DNA of 64,000 nt from Toxorhynchites rutilus septentrionalis (Eukaryota; Arthropoda; Insecta; Diptera; Culicidae), in assembly GCF_029784135.1 (NCBI RefSeq), contig NC_073745.1, forward strand, positions 165,415,328 to 165,479,327, given 5' to 3'. Below the pieces are notes generated by a model. The model was given only the letters and a program-made list of their open reading frames with translations, was not told the origin of the DNA and did no database searches. Made by a program: the position numbers and the translations under genes. Shown piece by piece: positions 21,750-34,982 of the stretch (its first letter is position 1; each line of letters opens with the position of its first letter).

Positions 21750-22349
21750 CGAAACGGCCATGCCTCAAAGAATTTTCTAAAATAATATTTTGCCAATGCC
21801 TTTGCGCGAACTACACGGGCGAGTAGCACCATAATAGCAAATCAAATGTCGAAGTTCGTGATATGGGTGCGTTCATCGCTATTCGGTTCGGCGTCGGTTT
21901 AACCCTTTCATTACGGCAGTGTGCTCCGCCGAAGTGCTACCCCTGTACGGAGCACTGCGCCGAAAAGTATGCACATCGCGCTGGTGTGATCGAAGAGCAG
22001 TATGAATTTCATGTCGTCTAAAGAATTGAAAAAAAAAAATTGAAATCAGGCAATTTTCTTATGAGATTTTTCTCCCGCATGTTAAAAGTGGTTTTTCATG
22101 TACATAAAAGCGCAGCGTAGTATGTCAACTGCTTCCCGGTTAGAAAATAAATGATCGTTAGAAAATAAATGAGCGACCCGTCCAATTTCAAACGCTTATT
22201 GCTCATTCATTTCATGATGGATTGATGAGATGTTTGCATCATACGTTGTCGGCACTCCATAATAATTTTTCACATTGAATATAATAATATATATCATGTA
22301 ACGAACAATTATACAAATCTCAACCACTATCCAAACAGAAGATACCTAG

Positions 22350-22490
22350 GCCTGATTGATCGAAATTGACGTCATTTCTTTTTCGCGCCCGATTCGTTCG
22401 TTCACCGGCAAGCTGAATGACAATCGAGTAGGAGGCGCCTACTTCACACATATCAAATGATATAAAACGATGGAGCGTTCGTGGATTTTA
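22350..22490 (+). promoter_or_regulatory. Histone-like promoter, unit 2
   Basis: TGATTGATCG (degraded inverted CCAAT), TGACGTCA (22367-22374) and TATAAAA (22461-22467) in the same layout as unit 1. Flanking sequence is about 90% identical to unit 1 by eye. Confidence 0.6.
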
Positions 22491-23067
22491 TTCATTTTTA
22501 CAACGGACGTGGAACGGACAACAGTGGAGAGCAGCAGCAGTGGACGCGGCTAATATATAGACGAGCATCGAAGCTGTGTGGTCATTAGGCTAGCTGTGCC
22601 TCACATCAAGCTTCTATGGCAGTATAAGCAGCGGCAAACTACTACTACTACTACTAGTGGCAGCAGCAAGCATCGCGAGCGGAGCATTTCGGGCACGCTC
22701 TCTCCATCAGAAGTGCGAGCACACGCTTCTTGGAATCGTGAAAGTGCAGCAGTGAACTTCAAGACATCGAAGCATCGAATCTGAGCGGCCAACAATTGAG
22801 CTGTGTCTCATATCGAACTTAAGTGGCAGTAGCAGCAGCAGCGGCGGTAAACATCGAGGCCTAACATCAACAATCGAGCTGTGTCCCGCATCGGTCCAGT
22901 ACTGATGGCAACAGCAAACATCATGAGCAGAAAGTTTCAGGCATGTTCTGTCTTTCTGCTGATGCTGCTGCTCAGTCAGATTTCTCATTTTGTTCGACGC
23001 TCAGATCGGTAAACATATATGTTTTTAGTGTTTTAAGTGTGGTCACATCAGATCAACATCAACCAAC

Positions 23068-23262
23068 ATGACCTCATGCGGCAAGGAAGGCAAAGGAGGA
23101 TCGAAGCGTATCGCAAGGTTCTACATGACAATATCCAGTGTATCAAGCTATTCGCCGTTTAGCTCGACGTGATGGTGTCAACGAAAACCACCAAATTAAA
23201 AATAGAAGTAGGCAGCAGCGGCTCCGAAAAAGCTACCGCTGACAAAAAACAAAAAATACCCA
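23068..23262 (+). pseudogene. Histone H4 start fused to H1-like tail, unit 2
   Basis: Keeps an ATG and a degraded H4 tail (MTSCGKEGKGG), a small deletion, then in shifting frames the CGCAAGGTTCTACATGACAA part of H4 through the GATGGTGTCAACGAA codons. It then joins a Lys/Ser-rich stretch (GSSGSEKATADKKQK in effect). The breakpoint between the H4 and tail parts is close to that of unit 1, so the fusion predates the tandem duplication. Followed by a perfect stem-loop. Confidence 0.7.
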
Positions 23263-23277
23263 ACATCCAAACCAAAC

Positions 23278-23293
23278 GGCCCTTTTCAGGGCC
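23278..23293 (+). terminator. Histone 3' stem-loop, unit 2
   Basis: GGCCCT-TTTC-AGGGCC, a perfect canonical stem-loop, then TATCAAAGAG downstream. Confidence 0.88.
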
Positions 23294-23614
23294 ATCAGAT
23301 CATTATCAAAGAGTTTAACAATATATTTTTTCAAACATCCAAAATCAGCATGCGACAGATAGCCTAACGTAATCCTACGTCAACTATGCGGTCGTGTCTC
23401 GGACACAACCTTCTGTGACTTTTTTTGGGCTCCGCGCGTTTTGTACTCTAGCGGTACACACTCACAGGATAGAGACAAATCGGCAGACTCAGCCAAAGGG
23501 GCGAGTCCAACGAGACGAACGAATGAGCGTTAAAAGGCAGCGATGGCAAAAAAATATATTCATTACGATTTGTTCGCTCGATGCATTCACATGCAGTTGT
23601 TTCTAACAAACACG

Positions 23615-23957
23615 AAGGCACCGAAGACTAGTGGAATAGTGGAAAAGCCGCCAAAAAGTTCGGCACGACGCAGAAGATTAATTTCGGAAACCGACAAGAA
23701 GAAGGAGAAGGAATCATATGCTATCTACATCATAAGGTGCTAAATCAGGATCATTCCGACACCGGTTTCTCATCAAAGGCGTCAATGCATCTTTGAGCGT
23801 ATCGTAGCAGAAGCTTCGCGTCTGATCCACTACAATAAGCGGTCAACCATTACGGCGTGGGAAATTCAGATCGCAATCAGTATGTTGCTGCCCGGTGAAC
23901 TTTCATGCGGTTTCCGAAGGTACCAAAGCGGTGACGAAGTATACCTGCTCCAAGTAA
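23615..23957 (+). pseudogene. Histone H2B pseudogene
   Basis: The start is AAG instead of ATG, then APKTSGIVEKPPKSSAR, KKEKESYAIYII, a stop, then frames with [36 protein letters not shown], and the tail YLLQ/SK ending in TAA. Nearly the whole H2B length (about 115 codons) is recognisable: tail, alpha1 start, alpha2 end, alpha3 and alphaC. A deletion removes the TGISSKAMSIMNSFV part and frame shifts follow. Stem-loop at 24001. It is divergent to the H2A pseudogene at 19300-19532 once Hel-5 is removed, matching the usual H2A/H2B arrangement. Confidence 0.88.
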
Positions 23958-24000
23958 AGAGCGTTTTCCGTCTGCTGATCCGGAAGCAAACCCTAAAAAG

Positions 24001-24016
24001 GGTCCTTTTCAGGACC
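24001..24016 (+). terminator. Histone 3' stem-loop (H2B)
   Basis: GGTCCT-TTTC-AGGACC, a perfect stem and loop, followed by ACAAAATCATCTTTAATCTAAAGAG (downstream element). It lies 44 nt after the H2B stop. Confidence 0.9.
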
Positions 24017-24598
24017 ACAAAATCATCTTTAATCTAAAGAGTTTATTGTTTTGTTATCACTCGATATCCCCTTCTTGTTCGGCTAAACATTCCTGTTTAG
24101 CGATTGCGTTTGTCACTCGCCACAGCTTTCACAGTTAGAAAATTACTTCCCATCCAGATTGTGACATGTTGTACAGTAAATTACACTTAATGCGACGTGC
24201 CGAAGCACCACTGAGGCGTGGAGGCGATTTTAACCTGTAATTGAACATCCGCGATGACAGTGGTACAGTGTCGACTTTCAATGTGGGGTCATAATTTGGA
24301 CCCCGATTTCTATGTTTACAAAAATGCCCTGTATAGCTTCTGTGCTCGATTTATACCATTGTTTATCTTTGTGTTTATCATATCGGCAAGCGTTGGCATT
24401 AGGGGTGTTCATTTCTTACATCACCGTTGAACTTTTATTGGAACTTTTTTCATTTTCAAATTACACATAAAATTTAAATAAATAAAATGTTCAACAATAA
24501 CTAATATAGAAATATAATTTCTTTTACTAATTTATATTTTCCAAATTATTATATTCTGTTCATATCGAACAGTTGTCTACTTCTTCGTTTTTATTAAT

Positions 24599-25900
24599 AT
24601 GGCAGAGGGCGGGGAAGATCCCCCACCCACGCCAAAGAATATATCAGATAATGAACCTCCTCCTGAAGAGCAAGAGGATGAAACAGAAGATGAGGAGGAA
24701 AATTCTGTATACGAAATAGAAAGCTCTGAAGATGAGGAAAAAGACGAGAAGCAGGATTTTCGTCTAAAAGAATACCCTGATGGCGCCAAAGGCTCATTTA
24801 TCGTATACTTTAGACGAAAATCCAAACCTCTTAACGTCATTCGCATCTCAAAAGAGTTGACACAGAAATTTTCCGAAGTTACCGAGATTACTCGGATGGG
24901 GCCAGACAAATTACGAGTTGTCGTCTCCAGCAGAACCCAAGCGAATGAAATAACGCGCTATGATCTCTTTGCGATCGAGTATCGCGTATACGTACCCTGT
25001 TGCAACGTTGAAATAGACGGTGTAATAAACGAAAAGGGTTTGACTCGAAAAGAGATACTCGATGGTGTCGGTCGCTTCAAGAACTCTTCACTTAAAAGTG
25101 TGAAGATTCTTGCATGCGATCGACTGAAATCTGTGTCACTTAAAAATGACAAAAGAGTTCTCAATCGGACAAACTCTTTTCGTGTGACATTTGAGGGTTC
25201 CGCCCTTCCAAACTACGTTGGAATAGGTGCACTTCGTTTACCTGTTCGGTTGTTTGTACCCCGGGTAATGAAATGCAACAAATGTATGCAACTCGGTCAC
25301 ACGGCCGCCTATTGTTGCAACAAAAAACGTTGCGCAGATTGTGGAGAGAGCCATGATGAGAATCCTTGCCCGAAAGAGCGCAAGTGTCTTCATTGCGACG
25401 GGACTCCTCATGATCTTACTCAATGCCCGGTGTACATACAACGAGGGGAAAAAATCAAGCGTTCCTTAAAGGAACGTTCCAAGCGGACTTATGCAGAAAT
25501 GCTTAAGAGTCCCGTTCCAACGACTCAGGACAATCCCTACTCCATTCTGCAGAACGACGAGCCTGTTGCTGACGCTCCCAATGCAGGAAGTTCCGGTACA
25601 TCGCAGGGTGCCATCAGGAAAAGAAAAATTACTTCTTTTCCATCACTCCCCAGAAAGAAAACCGAAACTTCCCAAGTTGGAATGAAAACTCGAATCGAAC
25701 GTGCTGAGAATAGACCGAAGCAAGTACCTCCTGGTTTAAGCGGTTCTTCTACGCACCAAGGGTCCTCAGCACTTCCCGGAGCAGCACCCAACACGTCTGC
25801 TCCTTTTTCGCGGTCGAGGCAACAGCGACAATCTGGCTTGCTTGCGCTTTCTGACCTGGTGGACAACATTTTAAATGCTTTAAATATAAATGACCCATAG
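24599..25900 (+). CDS. LINE-A ORF1 (zinc-knuckle RNA-binding protein)
   Basis: 433 aa from an ATG after AT-rich leader. Acidic N-terminus (EEQEDETEDEEE), then a conserved middle region (about residues 60-215) and three CCHC-type knuckles: CNKCMQLGHTAAYC, CADCGESHDENPC and CLHCDGTPHDLTQC. A Pro/Ser-rich tail ends DLVDNILNALNINDP. Such ORF1 proteins bind LINE RNA and chaperone it for target-primed reverse transcription. The frame is intact. About 112 bp separate it from ORF2, unlike the overlapping arrangement in LINE-B. Confidence 0.85.
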   Translation: MAEGGEDPPPTPKNISDNEPPPEEQEDETEDEEENSVYEIESSEDEEKDEKQDFRLKEYPDGAKGSFIVYFRRKSKPLNVIRISKELTQKFSEVTEITRMGPDKLRVVVSSRTQANEITRYDLFAIEYRVYVPCCNVEIDGVINEKGLTRKEILDGVGRFKNSSLKSVKILACDRLKSVSLKNDKRVLNRTNSFRVTFEGSALPNYVGIGALRLPVRLFVPRVMKCNKCMQLGHTAAYCCNKKRCADCGESHDENPCPKERKCLHCDGTPHDLTQCPVYIQRGEKIKRSLKERSKRTYAEMLKSPVPTTQDNPYSILQNDEPVADAPNAGSSGTSQGAIRKRKITSFPSLPRKKTETSQVGMKTRIERAENRPKQVPPGLSGSSTHQGSSALPGAAPNTSAPFSRSRQQRQSGLLALSDLVDNILNALNINDP

Positions 25901-26012
25901 TATAGCATAAAGCATTAAATAAAGCTTAAAAGCATAGTATTATGTTTGCTTCCGATTGTGAGAACATTTTTGAAAGAAAAATGTGGTTTTTTGGCAGCGT
26001 TCATTTCCCTCG

Positions 26013-28935
26013 ATGCCTGATTCAGGACAAGAGGTCAAGGATTTGACCACTGTAATACAGTGGAATTGCAGAAGCATCATTCCTAAACTAGATCAGTTTA
26101 AATTTTTAGTTCACAGCTCTAACTGTGATGTATTTTCTCTCTGTTGAACATGGCTTTCTTCAACCGATGAGCTGAATTTCCACGATTTCAACATTATTCG
26201 CCTCGATCGAAATGACTCGTTTGGTGGCGTACTATTGGGGATTAAAAAATGTCACTCCTTCTATAGAGTCACTCTCCCATCGATGACAGGCATTGAAGTT
26301 GTTGCTTGCCAGACACAAATCAAAGGCTAAGACCTCTGCATTGCTTCGATATATATCCCTCCCAGAACTACGGTAGGCCGCCATCAGTTCTTTGATACTA
26401 TCGAGGCAATGCCGGAGCCGCGGGTAATCTTAAGTGATTTCAACTCCCATGGAACAGCATGGGGATCACTCTACGATGACAACCGTGCCACTTTGATTTA
26501 TGATCTGTGCGACAACTTCAAATTGACAGTTTTGAATACTGGGGAAGCAACCAGAATAGCCAACCCTCCTGCACGGGCAAGCATGCTAGACATATCTCTA
26601 TGCTCTTCTTCGTTATCCCTGGATTGCATGTGGAAGGTAATCCAAGATCCCCACGGTAGTGATCACCTACCAATAATTTTATCGATCGCTAATGAATCAA
26701 GCTTTCGTGAGTCAGTCAATATTTCGTATGACCTCACGAAGAATATTGACTGGAGAACATTTGCGGAAATAATATCTGAAGCAATTGTTTCAATGCATGA
26801 ACTTCCTCCACTCGAAGAGTATAACTTTATATCAAGTTTGATTTACGAAAGCACACTTCAAGCTCAAAAGAAACGTGTACCGGCTACCACTTTCCGACGT
26901 CGTCCTCCATCACTTTGGTGGGACAAGGAATGTTCAAAGGTCTACCTTGAAAAATCATCCGCTTTCAAAAAATTCCGGAAAACTGGATTAGTGGAATGGT
27001 TTCTAAAGTACCAAGCTCTAGAAGCCAAACTAAAAGGTTTGATTAAAGCAAAAAAGCGTGGATATTGGCGGAAGTTCGTCAATGGTTTGTCAAGGGAGAC
27101 CGCTATGAGCACTCTTTGGAATACGGCTAGGAAAATGCGTGGCTGGAACCATACAAACGAAAGTGAGGAATACTCTGACCGTTGGATTTTTAACTTTGCA
27201 AGGAAGGTTTGCCCCGACACCGCTCCTGAACAATACGTCGTACGCGACATTCCACTTCAAAGCGATTATGAGAATTTTTCGATGGTGGAATTCTCAATTG
27301 CCCTTCTCTCATGTAACAATTCAGCTCCGGGGTCGGACAAGATTAAATTCAACTTGTTGAAGAATCTTCCCGACTTGGCAAAACAGCGTTTGCTGAACTT
27401 GTTCAACAAGTTTCTGGAGCTGAATATTGTCCTGCATGACTGGAGACAAGTGAGAGTGATAGCCATACGGAAACCCAACAAGCCGGCTAGCGATCACAAC
27501 TCGTATAGGCCGATTGCAATGTTATCCTGTATTCGTAAATTGTTAGAGAAAATGATTCTACTTCGTTTGGACAAGTGGGTTGAAGCGAACAATTTGCTGT
27601 CAAATACGCAGTTTGGCTTCCGCCGAGGTAAAGGGACGAATGATTGTCTCGCGTTGCTATCTTCTGAAATCCAAATCGCATTTGCTCGCAAAGAACAAAT
27701 GGCTTCCGTTTTCCTCGATATCAAAGGGGCATTTGATTCAGTTTCCATGGAAATTCTCTCAGAGAAGCTTCATAATCGTGGACTTTCGCCAATTCTGAAT
27801 CATTTCCTGTACAATTTACTGTCAGAAAAGCACATGAATTTCTCTCATGGCAACTCAAAATCTTCTCGTTACAGTTTTATGGGCCTACCGCAAGGCTCCT
27901 GCCTAAGCCCCCTCTTGTACAGTTTTTACGTCAATGATATGGATGATTGTCTAACTAGAGACTGCACGCTGAGACAACTTGCAGACGATGGAGTTATTTC
28001 CATCACGGGTACTAATCCCGTCGTTCTGCAAAAGTCGTTGCAAGATACCCTGAACAATCTGTTCACGTGGGCCCTCAAGCTGGGTATCGAATTCTCTACG
28101 GAGAAAACTGAAATGGTCGTTTTTTCTAGGAAGCACGAACCTGCCCAATTCCAGCTTCACCTATCCGGCAAAATGATCCAACACTCTATGTTTTTCAAAT
28201 ACCTGGGTGTATATTTTGATTCTAAGTGTACCTGGGGGAGACACATTGCGTATTTGAAACAGAAATGCCAGCAAAGAATCAATTTTCTCCAAACAATTAC
28301 CGGAACATGGTGGGGTGCCCATCCAGGAGACCTCATTCAGTTGTACAAAACAACGATATTATCAGTGTTAGAATATGGCAGTTTTTGCTTCCGATCAGCT
28401 GCCAGGATTCATATTCTCAAGCTGGAGAGAATACAATATCGTTGCCTGCGTATAGCCATGGGGTGTTTGCATTCGACACATACGATGAGTCTCGAAGTTT
28501 TGGCAGGAGTACCCCCGCTTACTCTTCGGTTCACAGAATTATCCTACAGATTTCTCATCCGTTGCAAGATCATGACTCCATTGGTGATTGATAACTTCGA
28601 AAATCTACTCCAACTGACTCCTCAGTCAAGTTTTATGTCTTTATACCATGAGTACCTTACCCACGACGTGCACCCTTCACCAGGCATCTCCAACCAAGTT
28701 TGCTTCCCATACTTCTGCAATTCCTCTGTCATTTTTGATCTGTCCATGCGACAAAAAATCCATGGAATCCCAGATCACCTACGCTCCGATTCTATTCCGC
28801 CGATATTTTCGGCAGAATATGGGAAAGTTAGATCTGATAAAATGTTCTTTACTGACGGTTCATACATAAACGGGTCCACTGGCTTCGGCATCTTCAATGA
28901 AAATTCCAGTGCCTCTTTCAAACTCAAAGATCCTT
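26013..28935 (+). pseudogene. LINE-A ORF2, endonuclease and RT part
   Basis: Begins MPDSGQEVKDLTTVIQWNCRS, the start of the APE-type endonuclease. Two nonsense codons (TGA at 26145, TAA at 26328) break it early. From 26409 one frame runs on: VILSDFNSHGTAWG and GSDHLPIILS (endonuclease), SYRPIAMLSCIRKLLEKM, QFGFRRGKGTNDCLALL, VFLDIKGAFDSVS, GLPQGSCLSPLLYSFY and LRQLADDGVIS (RT, with LADD for the usual YADD). It reaches FFTDGSYINGSTGFGIFNEN at the RNase H start, where LINE-B interrupts. The last ~90 codons of the apparent ORF (to 29204) are LINE-B and microsatellite sequence and do not belong to it. Confidence 0.88.
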
Positions 28936-29296
28936 CTTTTTTTTTTATTCGATTATTTTTACAGGCTCAGTTACTTAAGTTTAAAGGAGCCGAATTCTTA
29001 AATATGTTTTTAAAACTATATATATATATATATATATATAGAAACAATTTTCTTACATCTATGGTTAGTAAGGTGGAAAACCGATTACTCGCGGTGTACT
29101 CGAGTTTAGAAGGGTTACATATTTTTAGGAGAAGGATGGGATATAAAGAAATTGTAACAATGTTGATGAGCACTCAATTCTTAAATCTATTCGTATATCT
29201 ATAGTTTATTTACATTTCAACTTATTCTACTATTTATAGCAAGGGGACGAATTACCCGCAAAGGAAGGAAAGGAGGGTATAAGGATGTAGGGACAA

Positions 29297-32237
29297 TCAC
29301 ACACGAAGATCTATAGCTTTAAGGAAAACATTTATATGGGACATGTAATCAAGGTCTAACCGAGCCAACACATCTCTCACCGGCACATTGGGCTGTCTTC
29401 CTCGGGCCCGAAGGGAGTTTTCTAAATTCGATCTGGCGACCAGATACACCTCGCACGACCAAACAATGTGCTCGATGTCGTGATAACCTTGGCCACAAAC
29501 GCAGAGATTGCTGCTGGCAAGATTGAAACGAAAGAGTAGTGCATCTAACGAACAGTGATTGGACATGAGTCGGGAGAAGGTGCGGATAAAGTCCCGACTC
29601 AAGTCTAGACTTTTGAACCACGGTTTGAGGCTAACCTTAGGGATAATCGAGTGAAACCACCGGCCCAATTCATCTTCATTCCACTTGCGTTGCCAGTTAG
29701 CGATGGTATTTTTGCGAACTAAAGAATAAAATTCATTGAAGGCGATTTGACGCTGATAAATATCGCCTTCAATTGCACCTACCTTTGCCAATGAGTCAGC
29801 CCTCTCATTACCCGGAATTGAGCAATGTGAGGGGACCCAGACAAAGGTAATGACATAACAGCGTCTGGATAAAGCACTCAAAATTTCTCGTATTCTCTCA
29901 AGGAAGTACGGCGAGTGCTTTTCCGGCCTCACTGAACGGATAGCTTCGACAGAGCTAAGACTATCCGTTACAATGTAATAGTGTTCAACAGGTCGTGAGG
30001 CGACGCTGTCCAGCGCCCAGAATATCGCTGCCAATTCAGCAATATATACCGAGCAAGGATTCTGAAGACTGTGTGAGGTGCTAAAAAATACGTTGAACAC
30101 TCCAAATCCTGTGGACTCATTCATAGAGGACCCATCAGTAAAGTATATATTATCACAATTGATACGCCCATACTTTGCATTGAAGATTGTAGGAACGAAC
30201 CCCAATCTAAGATAATCTGGATTTTCATGGATTTTCTCCTTCATGAACAGATCGAAATGTACAGAGGAATTGATGTAGTCAGGAAAACAAACACGGTTGG
30301 GAATATACGAAGAAGGAACAACCTGCACAGAGGTGAATTCATGATATGAATTCATGAATCCAGAATGAAAATTTAGCTCGATCAATTGCTCAAAATTTCC
30401 GATCACCAATGGATTCATAACCTTACACCGGATGAGGAACCGAAGAGATAATAAATTGAAGCAATCTTTTAGTGGGAGTACGCCTGCCAAAACCTCGAGA
30501 CTCATGGTATGCGTTGAGGGCATACATCCCAACGCAATACGGAGACAAAGATACTGAATTTGCTCGAGTTTAATGAGGTGTGTTTTGGCAGCTGATTGAA
30601 AACAGAAACTGCCATACTCCATCACTGAGAGAATAGTTGTTCGATACAACATAATAAGATCTTCGGGATGGGCTCCCCACCAGGTGCCGGTAATTGTACG
30701 GAGAAAGTTTATTCTTTGTTGACATTTTTTACTCAGATACCTAATATGGGCCCCCCAAGTACATTTGGAGTCGAACCAGACCCCAAGATACTTGAATGAC
30801 ATAGCATGAGTGATCGGTTTACCCAAAAGTTGAAGCTTTGGTTTTGCTGGTCTATGCTTCCTAGAAAAAACCACAATCTCTGTTTTCTCCGTGGAGAATT
30901 CGATCCCTAGCCCAATGGCCCAGGTTGAAAAATTGTTCAAAGTATCTTGTAAGGGTCCTTGCAGGTCGGATTCGTTTGATCCTACGACAGACACCACTCC
31001 ATCATCTGCAAGTTGTCTTAGGCTGCAATTTTGTGTAAGGCAATTGTCGATGTCGCTTACATAGAAGTTGTACAAAAGGGGGCTTGAACATGAGCCCTGG
31101 GGGAGGCCCATGTAAGAGACCCGACTTACTGCCGAATCTCCGTGAGAAAAGTTCAAATGTTTCTCACAAAGCAAGTTATATAACATATTATTCAATAGAG
31201 GCGGCAGACCCCGAGAGTGTAATTTGTCTGACAAAACCTCTATTGAAACAGAATCAAAGGCCCCCTTTATGTCCAAGAATACTGAAGCCATTTGTTTTTT
31301 TTTCGGCGTAAGCCATTTGAATTTCTGAAGAAAGCAACGCAAGACAATCATTCGTCCCCTTGCCCCTGCGGAGCCCATATTGTGTATCTGAGAGTAGGCC
31401 ATTCGTTTCAACCCATCGATCAAGGCGAAACAAGATCATTTTCTCCAACAATTTCCGTATACAAGACAGCATTGCTATTGGGCGGTACGAATTGAAGTCG
31501 GACGCGGGTTTTCCGGGTTTTTGAATATCTATAACTCGTACTTGTCTCCAATCATCTGGAACAATATTATTCTCCAGAAACCGATTGAACAAATTCAACA
31601 AGCGATGTTTCGCCACATCAGGGAGGTTTTTCAGCAAGTTGAACTTAATTCTATCCGATCCCGGAGCAGAATTGTTACATGAAAGGAGAGCAAGAGAGAA
31701 TTCTACCATCGAAAACTCGGAATCAAGATCGCACCTATCTTGTGGTATATCTCGAACAATTTTTTGCACAGGAGCGGAATCAGGACAAACCTTCCGTGCA
31801 AAATTCAAAATCCATCGATGTGAATATTCTTCGCTTTCATGCGTTGAAGAGCGATTTCTCATGTTTCGAGCCACTTTCCATAATTTTTTCATTGACGTTT
31901 CTCGTGACAAACCTCCCACGAAATTTCGCCAATAAGCACGTTTTTTCCCTTTGATCAAGTTTTTAAATTGATTTTCAAGGTCCAAATACGTCTGAAAATT
32001 TTCAGGGGTTCCACGTTTCCGAAAAGCTTTAAATGCATTCGATTTTTCTACATAAAGCTTGGAACATATGCTATCCCACCATAGATTGGGAGGCCTTCGA
32101 CGAATAGTGGAACCTGGGATGGGTTTCGTTTGAGCGCGAACCGCGCTGTCATAGATCAAACGAGAAAGGAAGTTATACTCCTCCAATGGAGGTAAACCAT
32201 CTCTGGAATTGATGACTAGAGCAATCGCGTCCGTATA
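29297..32237 (-). pseudogene. LINE-B ORF2, RT and RNase H part
   Basis: Continues from the Hel-6 junction with TDAIALVINSRDGLPPLEEY. RT motifs are SYRPIAMLSCIRKLLEKM, YGLRRGKGTNDCLALL, then after a one-base A-run expansion near 31300 a shifted frame with VFLDIKGAFDSVS, GLPQGSCSSPLLYNFY and RQLADDGVVS. RNase H has YFTDGSSMNESTGFGVF, VYIAELAAIFWAL, IVTDSLSSVEAI and WVPSHCSIPGNERADSLAK. A CX1CX9HIVWSC finger lies near the C-terminus, and the frame ends LKAIDLRV at 29297. Defects are the homopolymer frame shift and the Hel-6 insertion; otherwise the frame is open. Confidence 0.9.
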
Positions 32238-32474
32238 TTGACGTAGGACTACGTCTTTCATTTCTATACCGGGGTGTAAAATCAAAGTTTCGAAAACGAA
32301 AGCGTTACGCCGGAGACCGAGATTTTGAGCGTTAATAGCTCCTAAACAACTGAACGAAATGGTATGATAAACACTTCATTCGAAAGATAAAATGTCTACG
32401 CGTTATATACTTGTTACTTTTTGATCCAAAAACTTGTTTCAATAGTCTTAAAATTGCTTTCAAAACAGGCTATT

Positions 32475-32535
32475 GAAATCACCAATCGGTATATAAGCGA
32501 GCGGCGCTCGGAAATCCACTCAGTTCTAATTGAAC
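32475..32535 (+). promoter_or_regulatory. TATA promoter-like segment in Hel-6
   Basis: ACCAATCGG (CCAAT), TATATAAG (32490-32497), then ATCCACTCAGTTCT about 25 bp downstream, resembling a core promoter with an initiator. Hel-7 holds the same segment. A histone origin is possible given the other copies but unproven. Confidence 0.45.
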
Positions 32536-32718
32536 AGCGATTGGAGCATGTTGTCGCTGTTGCGGTGAAGCTCTTTATTTATCATGAAAGCGCGGATGAA
32601 CGGTGTCACCAAGAGCCTGTTTGTGCACCCTAGGCCAGAAGGGAATCTATCAGGAGGAGAGTGATGCCACAAACGGTTCCCTGGGAAGACATCGCTACAC
32701 ACACATACACGCGCGGCT

Positions 32719-34849
32719 ATTAACAGGTGGTTATCGAGTTGGCATTAACCACTGGTGGGCTTCCAGTATCGAGTAAAATGTGGAAATATCAAATCGTTAC
32801 TGAGAATAATCTGCCAGTTCCTCTGGGAATTTTCAAAATATATTCATGTGAAAGAGTTTAATTGAATGTTTTCTATCCATGTTACACTGTGACCAAATAT
32901 GTTTCAATCAAGTGCTATTAACAGGTGGTTATCGAGTTGGCATTAACCACTGGTGGGCTTCCAGTATCGAGGAAAATGTGGAAATATCTAATCGTTACTG
33001 AAAATAATCTGCCAGTTCCTTTGGGAATTTTCAAAATATATTCATGTGAAAGAGTTTAATTGAATGTTTTCTATCCATGTTACACTGTGACCAAATATGT
33101 TTCAATCAAGTGCTATTAACAGGTGGTTATCGAGTTGGCATTAACCAATGGTGGGCTTCCAGTATCGAGGAAAATGTGGAAATATCTAATCGTTACTGAA
33201 AATAATCTGCCAGTTCCTTTGGGAATTTTCAAAATATATTCATGTGAAAGAGTTTAATTGAATGTTTTCTATCCATGTAACACTGTGACCAAATACATTT
33301 GGTTTTGTGGTTTTTCAATCAATCGCAATTAACAGGATAGCTTCAGAAGATTATTCTTCCCCATCAGTAGGATATTTCCGTATCCAATATTGTATGCGCC
33401 CGCAATCGATTATTGCTCAGTCGCCGAAAGTTCCGAGCTCAGAGAGTTCATTCCCCTCTAGTTTGCCTTCCAAATTGCCATCGTAAATCACACCTTCTCT
33501 CGGTTCAATCACACACAAAAAGCATACTTAAGCGATATTCTGGTGGTGAGACACATTCATTTTTCGTGAGGACATCGACAAGACAACATCGTTGCCTAAC
33601 GTGCTGGAGGAGGTGGACGGCGAAGGATCGACACATACACGCGCAGAACTCTTTCCGTTAGGATGCCATTCAGCATCGAGAAAGTTCCGGAAAGATCTAA
33701 TCATTGCTGGAAAATAATCTGCCAGTTCCTTTGGGAATTTTCAAAATATATTCATGTGAAAGAGTTTAATTGAATGTTTTCTATCCATGTAACACTGTGA
33801 CCAAATATGTTTCAATCAAGTGCTATTAACAGATGGTTATCGAGTTGGTATTAACCACTGGTGGGCTTCCAGTATCGAGGAAAATGTGGAAATATCTAAT
33901 CGTTACTTAAAATAATCTGCCAGTTCCTTTGGGAATTTTCAAAATATATTCATGTGAAAGAGTTTAATTGAATGTTTTCTATCCATGTAACACTGTGACC
34001 AAATATGTTTCAATCAAGTGCTATTAACAGGTGGTTATCGAGTTGGCATTAACCACTGGTGGGCTTCCAGTATCGAGGAAAATGTGGAAATATCTAATCG
34101 TTACTGAAAATAATCTGCCAGTTCCTTTGGGAATTTTCAAAATATATTCATGTGAAAGAGTTTAATTGAATGTTTTCTATCCATGTTACACTGTGACCAA
34201 ATATGTTTCAATCAAGTGCTATTAACAGGTGGTTATCGAGTTGGCATTAACCAATGGTGGGCTTCCAGTATCGAGGAATATGTGGAAATAACTAATCGTT
34301 ACTGAAAATAATCTGCCAGTTCCTCTGGGAATTTTCAAAATATATTCATGTGAAAGAGTTTAATTGAATGTTTTCTATCCATGTTACACTGTGACCAAAT
34401 ATGTTTCAATCAAGTGCTATTAACAGGTGGTTATCGAGTTGGCATTAACCACTGGTGGGCTCCAGTATCGAGGAAAATGTGGAAATATCTAATCGTTACT
34501 GAAAATAATCTGCCAGTTCCTTTGGGAATTTTCAAAATATATTCATGTGAAAGAGTTTAATTGAATGTTTTCTATCCATGTAACACTGTGACCAAATACA
34601 TTTGGTTTTGTGGTTTTTCAATCAATCGCAATTAACAGGATAGCTTCAGAAGATTATTCTTCCCCATCAGTAGGATATTTCCGTATCCAATATTGTATGC
34701 GCCCGCAATCGATTATTGCTCAGTCGCCGAAAGTTCCGAGCTCAGAGAGTTCATTCCCCTCTAGTTTGCCTTCCAAATTGCCATCGTAAACCACACCTTC
34801 TCTCGATTCAATCACACACAAAAAGCATACTTAAGCGATATTCTGGTGG
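32719..34849. repeat. Satellite array, left block (198-bp and 497-bp units)
   Basis: Monomers counted from ATTAACAGG: 198-bp units start at 32719, 32917, 33115, 33825, 34023, 34221 and 34419. 497-bp units start at 33328 and 34631, the latter cut by LINE-C. Each unit has AGTTCCTTTGGGAATT (6-bp stem, 4-nt loop) followed by ATTCATGTGAAAGAGTTTAA, and an inverted GTGGTTA/TAACCAC pair. Identity between monomers is very high. Apparent ORFs in the 497-bp unit are not conserved as proteins. Confidence 0.9.
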
Positions 34850-34982
34850 TGAGACACATTCGATGATTCTCTGCTGTTGTGTTGAGCAGTAACGACGTGT
34901 TTTAGCTCGCTCGTGTGTCTAGTAAAAAGAAAAAGAAAAAGAAAAGTAAAAGTGTTCCCTAGCGCTGGACGTCGACGTCCCC

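Noticed and set aside
28937..29204. C-terminal 90 residues of the apparent 931-aa LINE-A ORF2
   Set aside because: They cross the LINE-B insertion junction and translate its A-tail, 3'UTR and a TA microsatellite.
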